Positions 15,561 to 23,708 of a stretch of 32,932 nucleotides of DNA are shown one piece after another. The notes under the pieces are model-generated. The model saw only the letters and a program-made list of their open reading frames with translations, was not told the DNA's origin and made no database searches. The translations under genes and the position numbers were made by a program. The DNA comes from CAG-582 sp964636965 (GTDB lineage: Bacteria; Bacillota_I; Bacilli_A; RF39; UBA660). The DNA lies in the NCBI GenBank assembly GCA_964636965.1, contig CAZWST010000012.1, positions 1 to 32,932 of the forward strand, given 5' to 3'. Each line of letters opens with the position of its first letter. Positions within the stretch are counted from its first letter, which is position 1.

Positions 15561-15576
15561 CTTTTATAAGTCTTTT
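15559..15576 (+). terminator. Weak terminator of recO
   Basis: 5-bp stem GACTT (15559-15563) / AAGTC (15568-15572) with TTAT loop followed by TTTTC and more Ts. It starts inside the TGA stop. Confidence 0.5.
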
Positions 15577-15581
15577 TCTTT

Positions 15582-15603
15582 TGATATAATTAAACTAAGG
15601 TGA
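15582..15603 (+). promoter_or_regulatory. Compact promoter-SD cassette
   Basis: Extended -10 TGATATAAT (15582-15590), six bases, SD AAGGTGA (15597-15603). The predicted transcription start is at the first base of the SD. Confidence 0.7.
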
Positions 15604-15609
15604 CTAGTT

Positions 15610-16917
15610 ATGAAACTACTAAATAATTATAAAAAGAAAAGACTAAAAGAAAAAGAACTCATTGAAAAAATAAAAAATGAAGAAAAAGAAATAGAAAAAG
15701 AAATAAATGAGCATACGCCAGAAGCTAAGTTTACATTTAATGAAACTATAAACTTACTAAAAGGAAAAGATGAAGAAGAATTAGAATACGAAAGCTATCT
15801 TACTGAAGATGAATTAAAAGAAGAAAATAGAAAAAAAGAAGAAGAAAGAAAAATAGCTAAAAGAGTAGGAATAATATTAATTGGGGTAATAATTATAACT
15901 GTAATCGGGTCAAAAGTGTTTTATGATACATTCAAAAGTGATTTATTAAAGGTAACTGAACCATTATTAAAAGAACATTATGAAAAAATAACAGGTGAAA
16001 AGGCAAAAACTAAAACTATTCAGGAGTTAATGAGAATAGATGAAAACAGAAAAGAAGTAAAAACAGGTATATATTTATTAACTACTAAAGATAATAAACA
16101 CCTAATGTCCTTAAATAATAGTTTAATTGGTGATGATATAAATATAAATACTAAAAAAAGTGATGCAAAAAATTATGTTATAAACAAACTAGGTGACATT
16201 GAATTAATAACTGATTCAATATCTCTAAGCTATGATGATTATTATATAACATATAATAGATTTTTAGATTATATGAATGTATTGCCATCTGATATGTCTT
16301 TTGAAGATTTACTAGAAAGTGGCAAGCTTGCCTTAACCTATAAAGCAATTTATCAAGGCACTCTAGATTTAGAGAATATTAAAAATATGATGATAAAATT
16401 ATCTCCAAATTCAAGCGTATTATTGCTTAAGCAAGACAATACCGGTGTAAAGAATGTTACATATATAAAAAAAGATATGGTATTCACAGCCGATATAACT
16501 GCTGAAATAGAAAAAGACGATGGTGTTGCATATTTGGAATTAGATAGAAATATAAATGGAGTTAATGATGTAACAATAAGTTTATATGCTAATTCATCGG
16601 TTAGCACTAAAAACGATTATAATATAATTAACCCAATTAGTATTGAACCGGAAGAAGAATCATATAGAAGAGATGAAGTAAAAAAACCTACATTTTATTT
16701 AATAAGGGTTAGCTCATCTTTAATTAATGACTCTGGATTTGTTGAACTTAGTACATCAAAAAGAGAAGATACCTATACAGAAATAGAAAAAGAAGAATAT
16801 GAAGACGTGCAATTATTAACAATTGGTTCATATACATACATATTTGGGGAAGAAGACTTATTTATAGGTCAAGTTTCTGGTAAAAAGACATTTCTATGTA
16901 AATTAGGAATATGTTAA
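15610..16917 (+). CDS. Single-pass membrane protein of unknown function
   Basis: 435 residues, no family recognised. An N-terminal highly charged Lys/Glu coiled-coil-like cytoplasmic part (about 1-84, with repeated KEKE patterns) is followed by a transmembrane helix (about 85-104) and a long extracytoplasmic part with alternating beta-strand and polar sequence. The C-terminus ends FLCKLGIC. There is no signal cleavage site, so type II topology (N-in) is inferred. It has a compact cassette promoter and lies between recO and alaS, where glyQS is found in Bacillus. The role could be in the envelope; nothing specific can be said. Confidence 0.85.
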   Translation: MKLLNNYKKKRLKEKELIEKIKNEEKEIEKEINEHTPEAKFTFNETINLLKGKDEEELEYESYLTEDELKEENRKKEEERKIAKRVGIILIGVIIITVIGSKVFYDTFKSDLLKVTEPLLKEHYEKITGEKAKTKTIQELMRIDENRKEVKTGIYLLTTKDNKHLMSLNNSLIGDDININTKKSDAKNYVINKLGDIELITDSISLSYDDYYITYNRFLDYMNVLPSDMSFEDLLESGKLALTYKAIYQGTLDLENIKNMMIKLSPNSSVLLLKQDNTGVKNVTYIKKDMVFTADITAEIEKDDGVAYLELDRNINGVNDVTISLYANSSVSTKNDYNIINPISIEPEEESYRRDEVKKPTFYLIRVSSSLINDSGFVELSTSKREDTYTEIEKEEYEDVQLLTIGSYTYIFGEEDLFIGQVSGKKTFLCKLGIC

Positions 16918-16929
16918 TTCTTTATTTTA

Positions 16930-16955
16930 TGCTATAATAGTTGCGGAACTCGCAA
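16930..16955 (+). promoter_or_regulatory. alaS promoter and small leader hairpin
   Basis: Extended -10 TGCTATAAT (16930-16938) with a weak -35. It is followed by the inverted repeat TTGCG (16941-16945) / CGCAA (16951-16955) with loop GAACT. The predicted start (about 16945) falls inside the repeat, so the RNA would contain only part of the hairpin and the site may act at the DNA level. SD AGGAGG (16959-16964) follows. No T-box leader is present. Confidence 0.6.
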
Positions 16956-16971
16956 AGTAGGAGGAAGTTTT

Positions 16972-18714
16972 ATGAATTTAAAAGATATTTATATAAAATT
17001 TTTTACAGATAATGGTCATAAACAAATACCATCATCACCAGTTGTACCTGAAAATGATCCATCTGTATTATTTAATACAGCAGGTATGCAACCATTAATA
17101 CCATATTTAATGGGAGAACCACACCCATATGGTAAAAGACTATGTGATTATCAAAAATGTATTAGAACAAATGATATTGATGAAGTAGGTGATACATATC
17201 ATCATACATTCTTTGAAATGTTAGGTAATTGGAGTTTAGGAGACTATTTTAAAAAAGAAGCTATAACTTGGAGCTATGAATTTATTACTAAGCACTTAAA
17301 TATACCTTTAAAAAGGTTAGCAGTAACTGTATTTGCCGGTAACGAATACATCCCTTTTGATGAAGAAGCCTATAATACTTGGAAATCACTTGGAATAAAG
17401 GAAGAAAGAATTGCTCGCCTTGAAGATAACTTCTGGATAGCTGGAGAAACTGGACCATGTGGTGGAGATTCTGAAATGTTCTATTGGAGAAGTGATGAAG
17501 AAGTACCAGAAGTTTTTGATCCAAATGATGAAAGATGGGTAGAATTCTGGAATGATGTATTTATGCAATATATCAAACATGAAGATGGTACAGTTGAAGA
17601 AATGCCACATAAAAATGTCGATACAGGTATGGGAGTTGAAAGAACAGTTTCTATACTTGAAGGCGTTAATGACAATTATGAATCATCTGTTTGGAAGGAT
17701 GTTATTGAACTTATTTCAAAAATATCTAATTTGCCATATAAAGGCAATGAAAGAAGTATGCGTATAATTGCCGACCACCTAAGAACAGCCGTATTTATAA
17801 GTGCTGACCCATCAGGAATTAAACCAAGTAATACAGATCAAGGGTATATTTTAAGAAGATTAATAAGAAGAGCAATAAGGCATGCAAAGTCTCTTGGTAT
17901 AGATATCTTATCAGACTGGGATAAAGAAATTGCTGAATTAATTATGACAAAATATGACAAATATTATCAAGAATTAGTTCAAAATCATGACGTAGTTCTT
18001 GAAGTCTTAGCAAATGAAAAAACTAAATTCAATAGAACACTAGAAAAAGGATTAAAAGAATTTAAAAAGGTTGCTTCAAATAATCAAGATATTGATGGTT
18101 TAACAGCATTCCATTTATTTGATACTTATGGTTTCCCACTTGAGTTAACTGTAGAACTTGCAAATGAGCAAGGACTAAAGGTTGATACTGAAGGATATAA
18201 AGAAAAATTTAAAGCTCATCAAGAATTATCCCGTGCTGGTTCTCAAGAAAAATTTAAAGGTGGACTTGCAGGTAATTCAGAAATTGAGACAAAATACCAC
18301 ACAGCAACACATTTACTAAATGCTGCTTTAAAAATTGTTATTGGTGAAAATATTCATCAAAGAGGATCAAATATCACAGTTGAAAGAATGCGTTTTGACT
18401 TTAATTGTGATCATAAACTAACTGATGAAGAAAAGAAAAAAGTAGAAGATTTAGTAAATAAGTGGATTAGTGAAGGACTAGAAGTAAAAAAAGAAGAAAT
18501 GAGTAAGGATGAAGCAATAAAATCTGGAGCTGAATGCGAATTTATTGAAAAATATCCTGATCGTGTAACAGTTTATACAATTGGAGACAATATATCCAAA
18601 GAATTATGTGGAGGTCCACACGTAACAAATACAAATACACTTGGACATTTTAGAATAATAAAAGAAGAAGCGTCCTCCTCAGGTGTTAGAAGAATAAAAG
18701 CTGTTTTAGAATAA
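16972..18714 (+). CDS. alaS: Alanyl-tRNA synthetase, compact form lacking the C-terminal domain
   Basis: 580 residues against about 870 for usual bacterial AlaS. The class II catalytic domain is present: VLFNTAGMQPLIPYLMG, TFFEMLGNWSLGDYFKKEAI, GETGPCGGDSEMFYW, NVDTGMGVERTVSILEG, then ILRRLIRRAIRHAK. The editing domain follows directly, with HTATH (His443, His447) and CGGPH (Cys546, His550) as the zinc/active-site set. The barrel domain normally between these two and the C-Ala domain are missing. Motif wording (HPYGKRL, DIDEVGDTYHHTFFEMLGNWS) resembles the short AlaS of candidate-phyla bacteria more than Bacillus AlaS. The stop is followed at once by a terminator, so the protein is not frameshifted. 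It charges tRNA-Ala and clears Ser/Gly mischarging. Confidence 0.94.
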   Translation: MNLKDIYIKFFTDNGHKQIPSSPVVPENDPSVLFNTAGMQPLIPYLMGEPHPYGKRLCDYQKCIRTNDIDEVGDTYHHTFFEMLGNWSLGDYFKKEAITWSYEFITKHLNIPLKRLAVTVFAGNEYIPFDEEAYNTWKSLGIKEERIARLEDNFWIAGETGPCGGDSEMFYWRSDEEVPEVFDPNDERWVEFWNDVFMQYIKHEDGTVEEMPHKNVDTGMGVERTVSILEGVNDNYESSVWKDVIELISKISNLPYKGNERSMRIIADHLRTAVFISADPSGIKPSNTDQGYILRRLIRRAIRHAKSLGIDILSDWDKEIAELIMTKYDKYYQELVQNHDVVLEVLANEKTKFNRTLEKGLKEFKKVASNNQDIDGLTAFHLFDTYGFPLELTVELANEQGLKVDTEGYKEKFKAHQELSRAGSQEKFKGGLAGNSEIETKYHTATHLLNAALKIVIGENIHQRGSNITVERMRFDFNCDHKLTDEEKKKVEDLVNKWISEGLEVKKEEMSKDEAIKSGAECEFIEKYPDRVTVYTIGDNISKELCGGPHVTNTNTLGHFRIIKEEASSSGVRRIKAVLE

Positions 18715-18735
18715 GAAGGTTTTTCCTTCTTTTTT
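18713..18735 (+). terminator. Terminator of alaS
   Basis: Stem AAGAAGG (18713-18719) / CCTTCTT (18725-18731) with TTTTT loop and T-tract. It starts inside the TAA. Confidence 0.85.
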
Positions 18736-18737
18736 AT

Positions 18738-18766
18738 TTGACTTGAAAATGCACTTAAGTTAAAAT
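18738..18766 (+). promoter_or_regulatory. Promoter of the transglutaminase-like gene pair
   Basis: -35 TTGACT (18738-18743), 17-bp spacer, -10 TAAAAT (18761-18766). Predicted start about 18773; SD GGAAGGTGA (18775-18783). Confidence 0.7.
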
Positions 18767-18786
18767 AAGGCTTGGAAGGTGAAAAT

Positions 18787-19701
18787 ATGGCAAAAAAATA
18801 TGCACAAGCCGTAAGTGATTATAATCAAGAAAAAACTACAACATTACTACTTGGTGGAGTTGCTTTTATTAATGGAATTGATAACCCAGGATTAGCTATT
18901 GTTTTAGCTTTATTATGGGGATTAAAAGTCCTTCAAGTAAAAGATAGTTATAATGACATCGCTAATTCAAAAGAATACTTAGAGTTATCATCTATTTACC
19001 ATAATATTATTTTTTCTTTAATTGGAAATATGGATAATTTAAATTTAAATACATTACAAGAAAAATACCTATATATAAGATATTTAATAGATAATCAGTA
19101 TTTATCAATTAATAAGTTCGATGAATCAGCAATAAACTTAAAATATAAAAGGAATGAAGTTGCCTCTGCATTATGTTTAAACGGATATGGTTTGCCATCT
19201 TCAAACGCCATCTTATTAAGAGACGCTATTCGTTCACACAGAATTTCATCTGATATAGTGGCTGTAAAAATGGTAGGTGATAAAAGTAATCTTGCTGATT
19301 TGGAAGAAACAAATAATATACCAAAAGAAAGCGAAGAAATTACTACAAAAGAAAAAATTTCTTCCTATTTTAAAGATAAAATTTATTTGACAGCTGCAGA
19401 AGAGAACGGATACTTATATTTTTTAAATCCTAATGAAAGAGAAGTATTTAGAGAACTTGATGATAAACACCATTTCTTAAAGTCAGATAAAGGTCGAATA
19501 GTTAGAGTTATTAATGCTAAAAAAAGCACCTATAAATTTTTTCGCTTTGGGGAACCTTGTAAAAGTAAAGACTTACTTGAAGAGGAGGAATATATTTTAA
19601 AAACTCTTGAAGCAAATAAAAATATTATGGATAAACTAAAAGAAGATATCACACCAAACTTAGAAAAAGCAGATAAAATAGTTAGAACTCTTAGTTTTTA
19701 A
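18787..19701 (+). CDS. Inactive paralogue of a transglutaminase-like protein (pseudoenzyme), membrane-associated
   Basis: 304 residues from ATG 18787, which has SD GGAAGGTGA upstream; the TTG at 18772 would overlap the SD. Residues about 19-50 are Gly-rich and hydrophobic, probably membrane-inserted. The rest aligns with the next gene: NAILLRDAI (140-148) with NSALLRDLI, GYLYFLNPNEREVF (208-221) with NYSYLLDPSTGEVY, and a matching C-terminal KLKEDITPNLEKADKI helix. At the partner's catalytic Cys this protein has Pro137, at the His a hydrophobic residue (about Ile199), at the Asp Asn214. It therefore keeps the fold but not the triad. First gene of a two-gene operon. Family name and function unknown; the homology call is mine, by eye. 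Confidence 0.8.
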   Translation: MAKKYAQAVSDYNQEKTTTLLLGGVAFINGIDNPGLAIVLALLWGLKVLQVKDSYNDIANSKEYLELSSIYHNIIFSLIGNMDNLNLNTLQEKYLYIRYLIDNQYLSINKFDESAINLKYKRNEVASALCLNGYGLPSSNAILLRDAIRSHRISSDIVAVKMVGDKSNLADLEETNNIPKESEEITTKEKISSYFKDKIYLTAAEENGYLYFLNPNEREVFRELDDKHHFLKSDKGRIVRVINAKKSTYKFFRFGEPCKSKDLLEEEEYILKTLEANKNIMDKLKEDITPNLEKADKIVRTLSF

Positions 19702-19710
19702 AGGTGAAAT

Positions 19711-20529
19711 ATGGCAAAAGATCTCACATATTATCAAAGAAAAATAAAGAAATATCAAAAATTAGAAGAACTAAATACTCCATTAAAATCCTATTTCTAT
19801 TTTTTAGAAAGATACTATTATAATGACGTATATAATTCCATTGAATATAAGGAATTTTATAATATATACAAAATAGTGTTTGATGAATTAACTAGAACAA
19901 TGGAAGAGTTAGCAATAGAACATATCGAAGAAATCGATGCATATGTGTGCTTTTTATTGGAAAATGGATATTTAGCGTATGACATCAATATGCCATATGA
20001 AAGTCACACAATTCAAACACCAGAATTAAGAATACTCCCAGCATTCACCTTAAATAAGCATAGTAAATGTCGTCATAACTCAGCATTATTAAGGGATTTA
20101 ATACTTTATAAAAATAACAGTGCATATATACTTGGCGGTATTCAAGAAGACTTAAGCGAACTGTTAAGCCATAAAAAGAAAATTAATACACCAAATCATG
20201 CTATAATTGTTGCCGAAGATAAAAATTATTCATATCTATTAGATCCATCAACAGGTGAAGTATATAATGTTATTTCTGATAAAGAAATATTTTCAAATAT
20301 TTTATCAAGATTTTGCTTATATACCGAAAGATCTACTTCTCTAGATGATGAAATATTTTTTGAATTATTATTAAGTAAGCCAAATAAATCTGGTGAAGAA
20401 GTAGTATCTAACATTAATAGATGTAAAGATTATTTAAAAAAGAATAAGAAAGTATTTATTAAATTAAATGAAAGAATAACTGAGCCACTAAGGGATGCAG
20501 AAAAAATATACAGGAGAATAATTAACTAA
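19711..20529 (+). CDS. Transglutaminase-like cysteine protease-fold protein, putative
   Basis: 272 residues. A helical N-terminal half (about 1-100) is followed by a region with a Cys-His-Asp set in transglutaminase/papain-like order: Cys120 in KCRHNSALLRDL, His163 in PNHAIIV, Asp178 in LLDPSTGEV. The 43- and 15-residue spacings fit the transglutaminase core. No signal peptide or membrane helix is seen, so it is cytoplasmic unless held by the upstream paralogue. It starts 9 nt after that gene, and its SD (AAAGGTGA) overlaps the stop, so the two are made together. It could be a protease, amidase or transferase; substrate unknown. Confidence 0.78.
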   Translation: MAKDLTYYQRKIKKYQKLEELNTPLKSYFYFLERYYYNDVYNSIEYKEFYNIYKIVFDELTRTMEELAIEHIEEIDAYVCFLLENGYLAYDINMPYESHTIQTPELRILPAFTLNKHSKCRHNSALLRDLILYKNNSAYILGGIQEDLSELLSHKKKINTPNHAIIVAEDKNYSYLLDPSTGEVYNVISDKEIFSNILSRFCLYTERSTSLDDEIFFELLLSKPNKSGEEVVSNINRCKDYLKKNKKVFIKLNERITEPLRDAEKIYRRIIN

Positions 20530-20548
20530 AGAGATTAATCTCTTTTTT
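20528..20548 (+). terminator. Terminator of the transglutaminase-like pair
   Basis: 18-bp palindrome AAAGAGATTAATCTCTTT (20528-20545) with following Ts; it starts in the TAA stop. Confidence 0.8.
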
Positions 20549-20569
20549 ATTTTCAGAGAATATTATTTA

Positions 20570-20578
20570 TGATATAAT
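20570..20578 (+). promoter_or_regulatory. Extended -10 promoter of pdp
   Basis: TGATATAAT; predicted start about 20585, then SD GAAGG (20591-20595). This spacing fixes the start at ATG 20603, because ATG 20597 would be one base from the SD. Confidence 0.7.
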
Positions 20579-20602
20579 AAAAATAATAAAGAAGGTATGG
20601 AC

Positions 20603-21829
20603 ATGAATATATTGGATATTATTACCAGAAAGAAAAATGGTGGAGCTTTATCATACGATGAATTAAAATTTGCATTTAATGGTTATTTTAATCATGAAAT
20701 TCCTGATTATCAAATGAGTGCTCTACTAATGGCTATTACAATTAATGGGATGACGATATCAGAAACACTATCTTTAACTGACATCTTCATAAGAAGTGGC
20801 AAAGCCTATGATTTGTCTGGCGCTATGAAATATACAGTTGATAAGCACTCGACAGGTGGAGTAGGAGACTCAACAACCTTAATAATTGGTCCAATGTGTG
20901 CTGCCTTGGGATTAAAATTAGCTAAAATGAGTGGTAGAGGACTAGGTTTAACTGGAGGAACAATTGATAAAGTTGAATCAATTCCTGGATTTAATGTAAA
21001 TCTAACTGAAGAAGAGTTCTACACTCAAGTAGATGAACTAGGCTTTGCACTATCAAGTCAAACAGATAATCTAGTTCCACTTGATAAAATAATTTATGCA
21101 CTACGTGATGTCACTGGAACAACTGAGTCAATTCCTTTAATTGCATCATCTATTATGTCAAAAAAGATTGCCGCTGGTGCTGATAATATCTTAATAGATA
21201 TTAAGGTTGGAAGTGGTGCATTAATAAAAACAATGGAAGATGCTAAAATATTAAGTGAATGGTTAATTGAAATAGGTGCATCTTATAAGAAAAATGTACG
21301 AACTCTTATAAGTGATATGAATACACCACTTTCTTACGCTGTAGGTAATTCACTTGAAGTATGTGAAGCAATAAATGTCTTACATGGTAAAAAATGTCCA
21401 TTATATAAGGCATCAATTGAAATAGCTGCCAATCTTCTATCTATGGCTAAAGATATTGATATAGAAGAAGCAGAAATTAGAGCTGAACAAGTCTTAAAAA
21501 ATGGAGAAGCATTAAAAAAATTCTATGAATTTGTTTCAAGACAAGGTGGAAGACTTAAAGAAGTAGAAGTGGCCCCACATGTCATACCAGTAAAATCTAA
21601 ACTAAGTGGTAAAGTAACTAGAGTTGATGCAAATGGATCCGCAAAACTTGCTGCAAAATTAGGTGCATCAAAAATGTCTTTAGATGATAAAATAGATTAT
21701 ACTGCTGGTATAATCCTAAACGTAAAAATTGGTGATACAGTAAAAAAAGACGATACACTTTTAAATATTTATACAAATAAATACGTTAAATTTAATGAAA
21801 CAGATTTTGACTTTATTGAAGTAGAATAA
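20603..21829 (+). CDS. pdp: Pyrimidine-nucleoside (thymidine) phosphorylase
   Basis: 408 residues from ATG 20603, a little shorter than Bacillus Pdp (433). It splits pyrimidine nucleosides with phosphate to give base and (deoxy)ribose-1-phosphate in salvage. Phosphate/catalytic loop DKHSTGGVGDS has His82. Base-contacting residues are in ALRDVT (Arg) and IASSIMSKK (Ser, Lys), as in E. coli DeoA. The loop usually written SGRGLGHTGGT reads SGRGLGLTGGT here, with Leu116 replacing His. The C-terminal domain (LSGKVTRVDA to TAGIILNVKIGD) is complete. It is monocistronic, with its own promoter. Whether the enzyme prefers thymidine or both uridine and thymidine cannot be told. Confidence 0.93.
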   Translation: MNILDIITRKKNGGALSYDELKFAFNGYFNHEIPDYQMSALLMAITINGMTISETLSLTDIFIRSGKAYDLSGAMKYTVDKHSTGGVGDSTTLIIGPMCAALGLKLAKMSGRGLGLTGGTIDKVESIPGFNVNLTEEEFYTQVDELGFALSSQTDNLVPLDKIIYALRDVTGTTESIPLIASSIMSKKIAAGADNILIDIKVGSGALIKTMEDAKILSEWLIEIGASYKKNVRTLISDMNTPLSYAVGNSLEVCEAINVLHGKKCPLYKASIEIAANLLSMAKDIDIEEAEIRAEQVLKNGEALKKFYEFVSRQGGRLKEVEVAPHVIPVKSKLSGKVTRVDANGSAKLAAKLGASKMSLDDKIDYTAGIILNVKIGDTVKKDDTLLNIYTNKYVKFNETDFDFIEVE

Positions 21830-21836
21830 CCTTGTA

Positions 21837-21845
21837 TGTTATAAT
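21837..21845 (+). promoter_or_regulatory. Extended -10 promoter of the HerA-like gene
   Basis: TGTTATAAT eight bases after the pdp stop; no terminator was seen between. Predicted start about 21852; SD AAAGGGTTGAT precedes the ATG at 21878. Confidence 0.65.
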
Positions 21846-21877
21846 AATTAAGAATATAGAGTAAAAGGGTTGATAAT

Positions 21878-23632
21878 ATGTTTGGTAAAATAAAATATAT
21901 TGATGATATAACGGCAGTAGTTGAAATTCATAAAGAGAATATGGTTGTCCCAAACTTAATGAATTTGCATGTTATATTTGAAACAAATGATCAAAAATTA
22001 TTAGGAGAAGTAAAAAAAGCTGATGAAGATACAGTGCACATTGATTTAATGGGTCAATTTGTTGGGGACAGATTCATAGCAGGTACTATAAAAAAACCAA
22101 CACTTGATAGTAAGGTAAGAATAATCAATGATGAAGAATTAAATGTTATTTTAGGTTCAAATAAACAAGGAAACCTATACTTAGGTAAATCAGCAATTTA
22201 TACTGGTAAAGATGTCTATGTCGACATTAATGATATGTTTTCTAACCACCTATCGATATTTGGTAACACAGGTTCAGGTAAATCATGTTCAGTCGCAAGA
22301 ATTGTCCAAAACATTTTCTTAAATAAAAACTTCTTATCATTTAATGCAAATTTATTTATATTTGATGCTTATGGCGAATATAAAACAGCATTCAAAGTAC
22401 TAAATCAATTTAATCCAAACTATCAATATAAGTTTATTACTAGTAACCCAACTGATGATACAGATGTACTTTTAAAAATACCTGTATTTTTGCTTACAAT
22501 TGATGATATATGTCTTTTATTACAAGCTGATAATCACCATCAATATACAATTATTGAAAGAATGTTAAAGTTAGCTAAACTATTCTCAAGAGACGATGAA
22601 ATGACTAAAAGATTAAAGAATCACTTGATTGCAAAAGCTATCATGACTGTCCTTTTCTCAAATCAAAACGCCTCAGCTAAGAAAAATGATATTTTTACCA
22701 TCATAGCTGATTGTTCTACTCCAGAATTTAACGTTAATACCGATATTCAAGGTATTGGATACACAAGAAAATTTTCAGAGTGTTTTGGAATTGATAGAAA
22801 TGGTGAATTTGGTGAATCAGTTCTTATAAATGAATATTTACTTAAATTTATAGATGATGAACTAGAAGCCCAAATAGAAGCACCCAAAGATGCATATTAT
22901 ACACTTGATGATCTTGAACGTGCTATGAGCTTTACTCTAATCGGAGATGGATTTTTAAATAATAGAATAATGCAAGATAACGCAGTAATAATGCAAGTTA
23001 GATTACATAGTTTAAATAACTCATCTAATCGTAAATTCTTCGATGTACCAAATTACATAACACTAGAAAATTATATTTCAAGTCTAATTGTTCTAAATAA
23101 TAAAAGAAGTCAAATCGTTAATATAAACCTTGAAGATGTTGACGATAACTTAGCTAAGACAATGGTTAAGATATTCTGTAAGATGATATTTGATTTTTCT
23201 AAGAGTAGAAAAGAAAGAGCTGCGATTCCTTTCCATCTATTCATAGAAGAAGCACATAGATATGTTGTTTCTGATAATGATCACTTCCTTCTTGGATATA
23301 ACATATTTGAGCGTATCGCTAAAGAAGGTCGTAAATATGGAGTCATGTTAGATCTTGTAAGTCAAAGACCAGTAGAGATATCTGAAACAGTTATCGCTCA
23401 GATGTCAAACTTCTGTATTCTTAAAATGACCCATCCAAGAGACTTAGATTATATTAATAAAATGCTTCCAAATATCTCAGGAGATATTATTGAAAAACTT
23501 ACAAGTTTACAAAGTGGTACAATGGTAGCATTTGGTAATGCATTCAAAATACCAGTTATTGTAAAAATGGATATGCCAAATCCGGCTCCTTATTCATCAA
23601 ACTGCAACGTTGTAGAAAGATGGAAAGCATAA
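21878..23632 (+). CDS. HerA-like hexameric ATPase, DUF87 family
   Basis: 584 residues. An N-terminal HAS-barrel (about 1-85) is followed by a FtsK/HerA-type ATPase: Walker A GNTGSGKS (residues 129-136, Lys135), LFIFDAYGEYK at about 160, Walker B HLFIEEAH (453-460, Glu457/458), and the arginine-finger/sensor region with RPVEISETVIAQMSNFCILK and MTHPRDLDYI. HerA ATPases in archaea pump DNA for NurA nuclease in end resection. Many bacterial relatives act with nucleases or other effectors, some in phage defence. No NurA or nuclease gene is adjacent; the next gene is an unknown with a separate promoter. The role is therefore open. Confidence 0.88.
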   Translation: MFGKIKYIDDITAVVEIHKENMVVPNLMNLHVIFETNDQKLLGEVKKADEDTVHIDLMGQFVGDRFIAGTIKKPTLDSKVRIINDEELNVILGSNKQGNLYLGKSAIYTGKDVYVDINDMFSNHLSIFGNTGSGKSCSVARIVQNIFLNKNFLSFNANLFIFDAYGEYKTAFKVLNQFNPNYQYKFITSNPTDDTDVLLKIPVFLLTIDDICLLLQADNHHQYTIIERMLKLAKLFSRDDEMTKRLKNHLIAKAIMTVLFSNQNASAKKNDIFTIIADCSTPEFNVNTDIQGIGYTRKFSECFGIDRNGEFGESVLINEYLLKFIDDELEAQIEAPKDAYYTLDDLERAMSFTLIGDGFLNNRIMQDNAVIMQVRLHSLNNSSNRKFFDVPNYITLENYISSLIVLNNKRSQIVNINLEDVDDNLAKTMVKIFCKMIFDFSKSRKERAAIPFHLFIEEAHRYVVSDNDHFLLGYNIFERIAKEGRKYGVMLDLVSQRPVEISETVIAQMSNFCILKMTHPRDLDYINKMLPNISGDIIEKLTSLQSGTMVAFGNAFKIPVIVKMDMPNPAPYSSNCNVVERWKA

Positions 23633-23633
23633 G

Positions 23634-23656
23634 AACACCTTATAAGGTGTTTTTTT
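23634..23656 (+). terminator. Terminator of the HerA-like gene
   Basis: Palindrome AACACCTTATAAGGTGTT (23634-23651) then Ts, one base after the stop. Confidence 0.85.
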
Positions 23657-23676
23657 ATACCAAAATAAACTTTATA

Positions 23677-23685
23677 TGTTATAAT
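23677..23685 (+). promoter_or_regulatory. Extended -10 promoter of the 297-aa unknown
   Basis: TGTTATAAT; predicted start about 23692, directly before SD AAAGGAAGG (23695-23703). Confidence 0.65.
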
Positions 23686-23708
23686 AGAAAACCAAAGGAA
23701 GGCATTTT

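Noticed and set aside
16972..18714. Frameshifted or broken alaS
   Set aside because: Both the catalytic and editing motifs are intact and a terminator begins in the stop codon. There is no leftover C-Ala sequence downstream.
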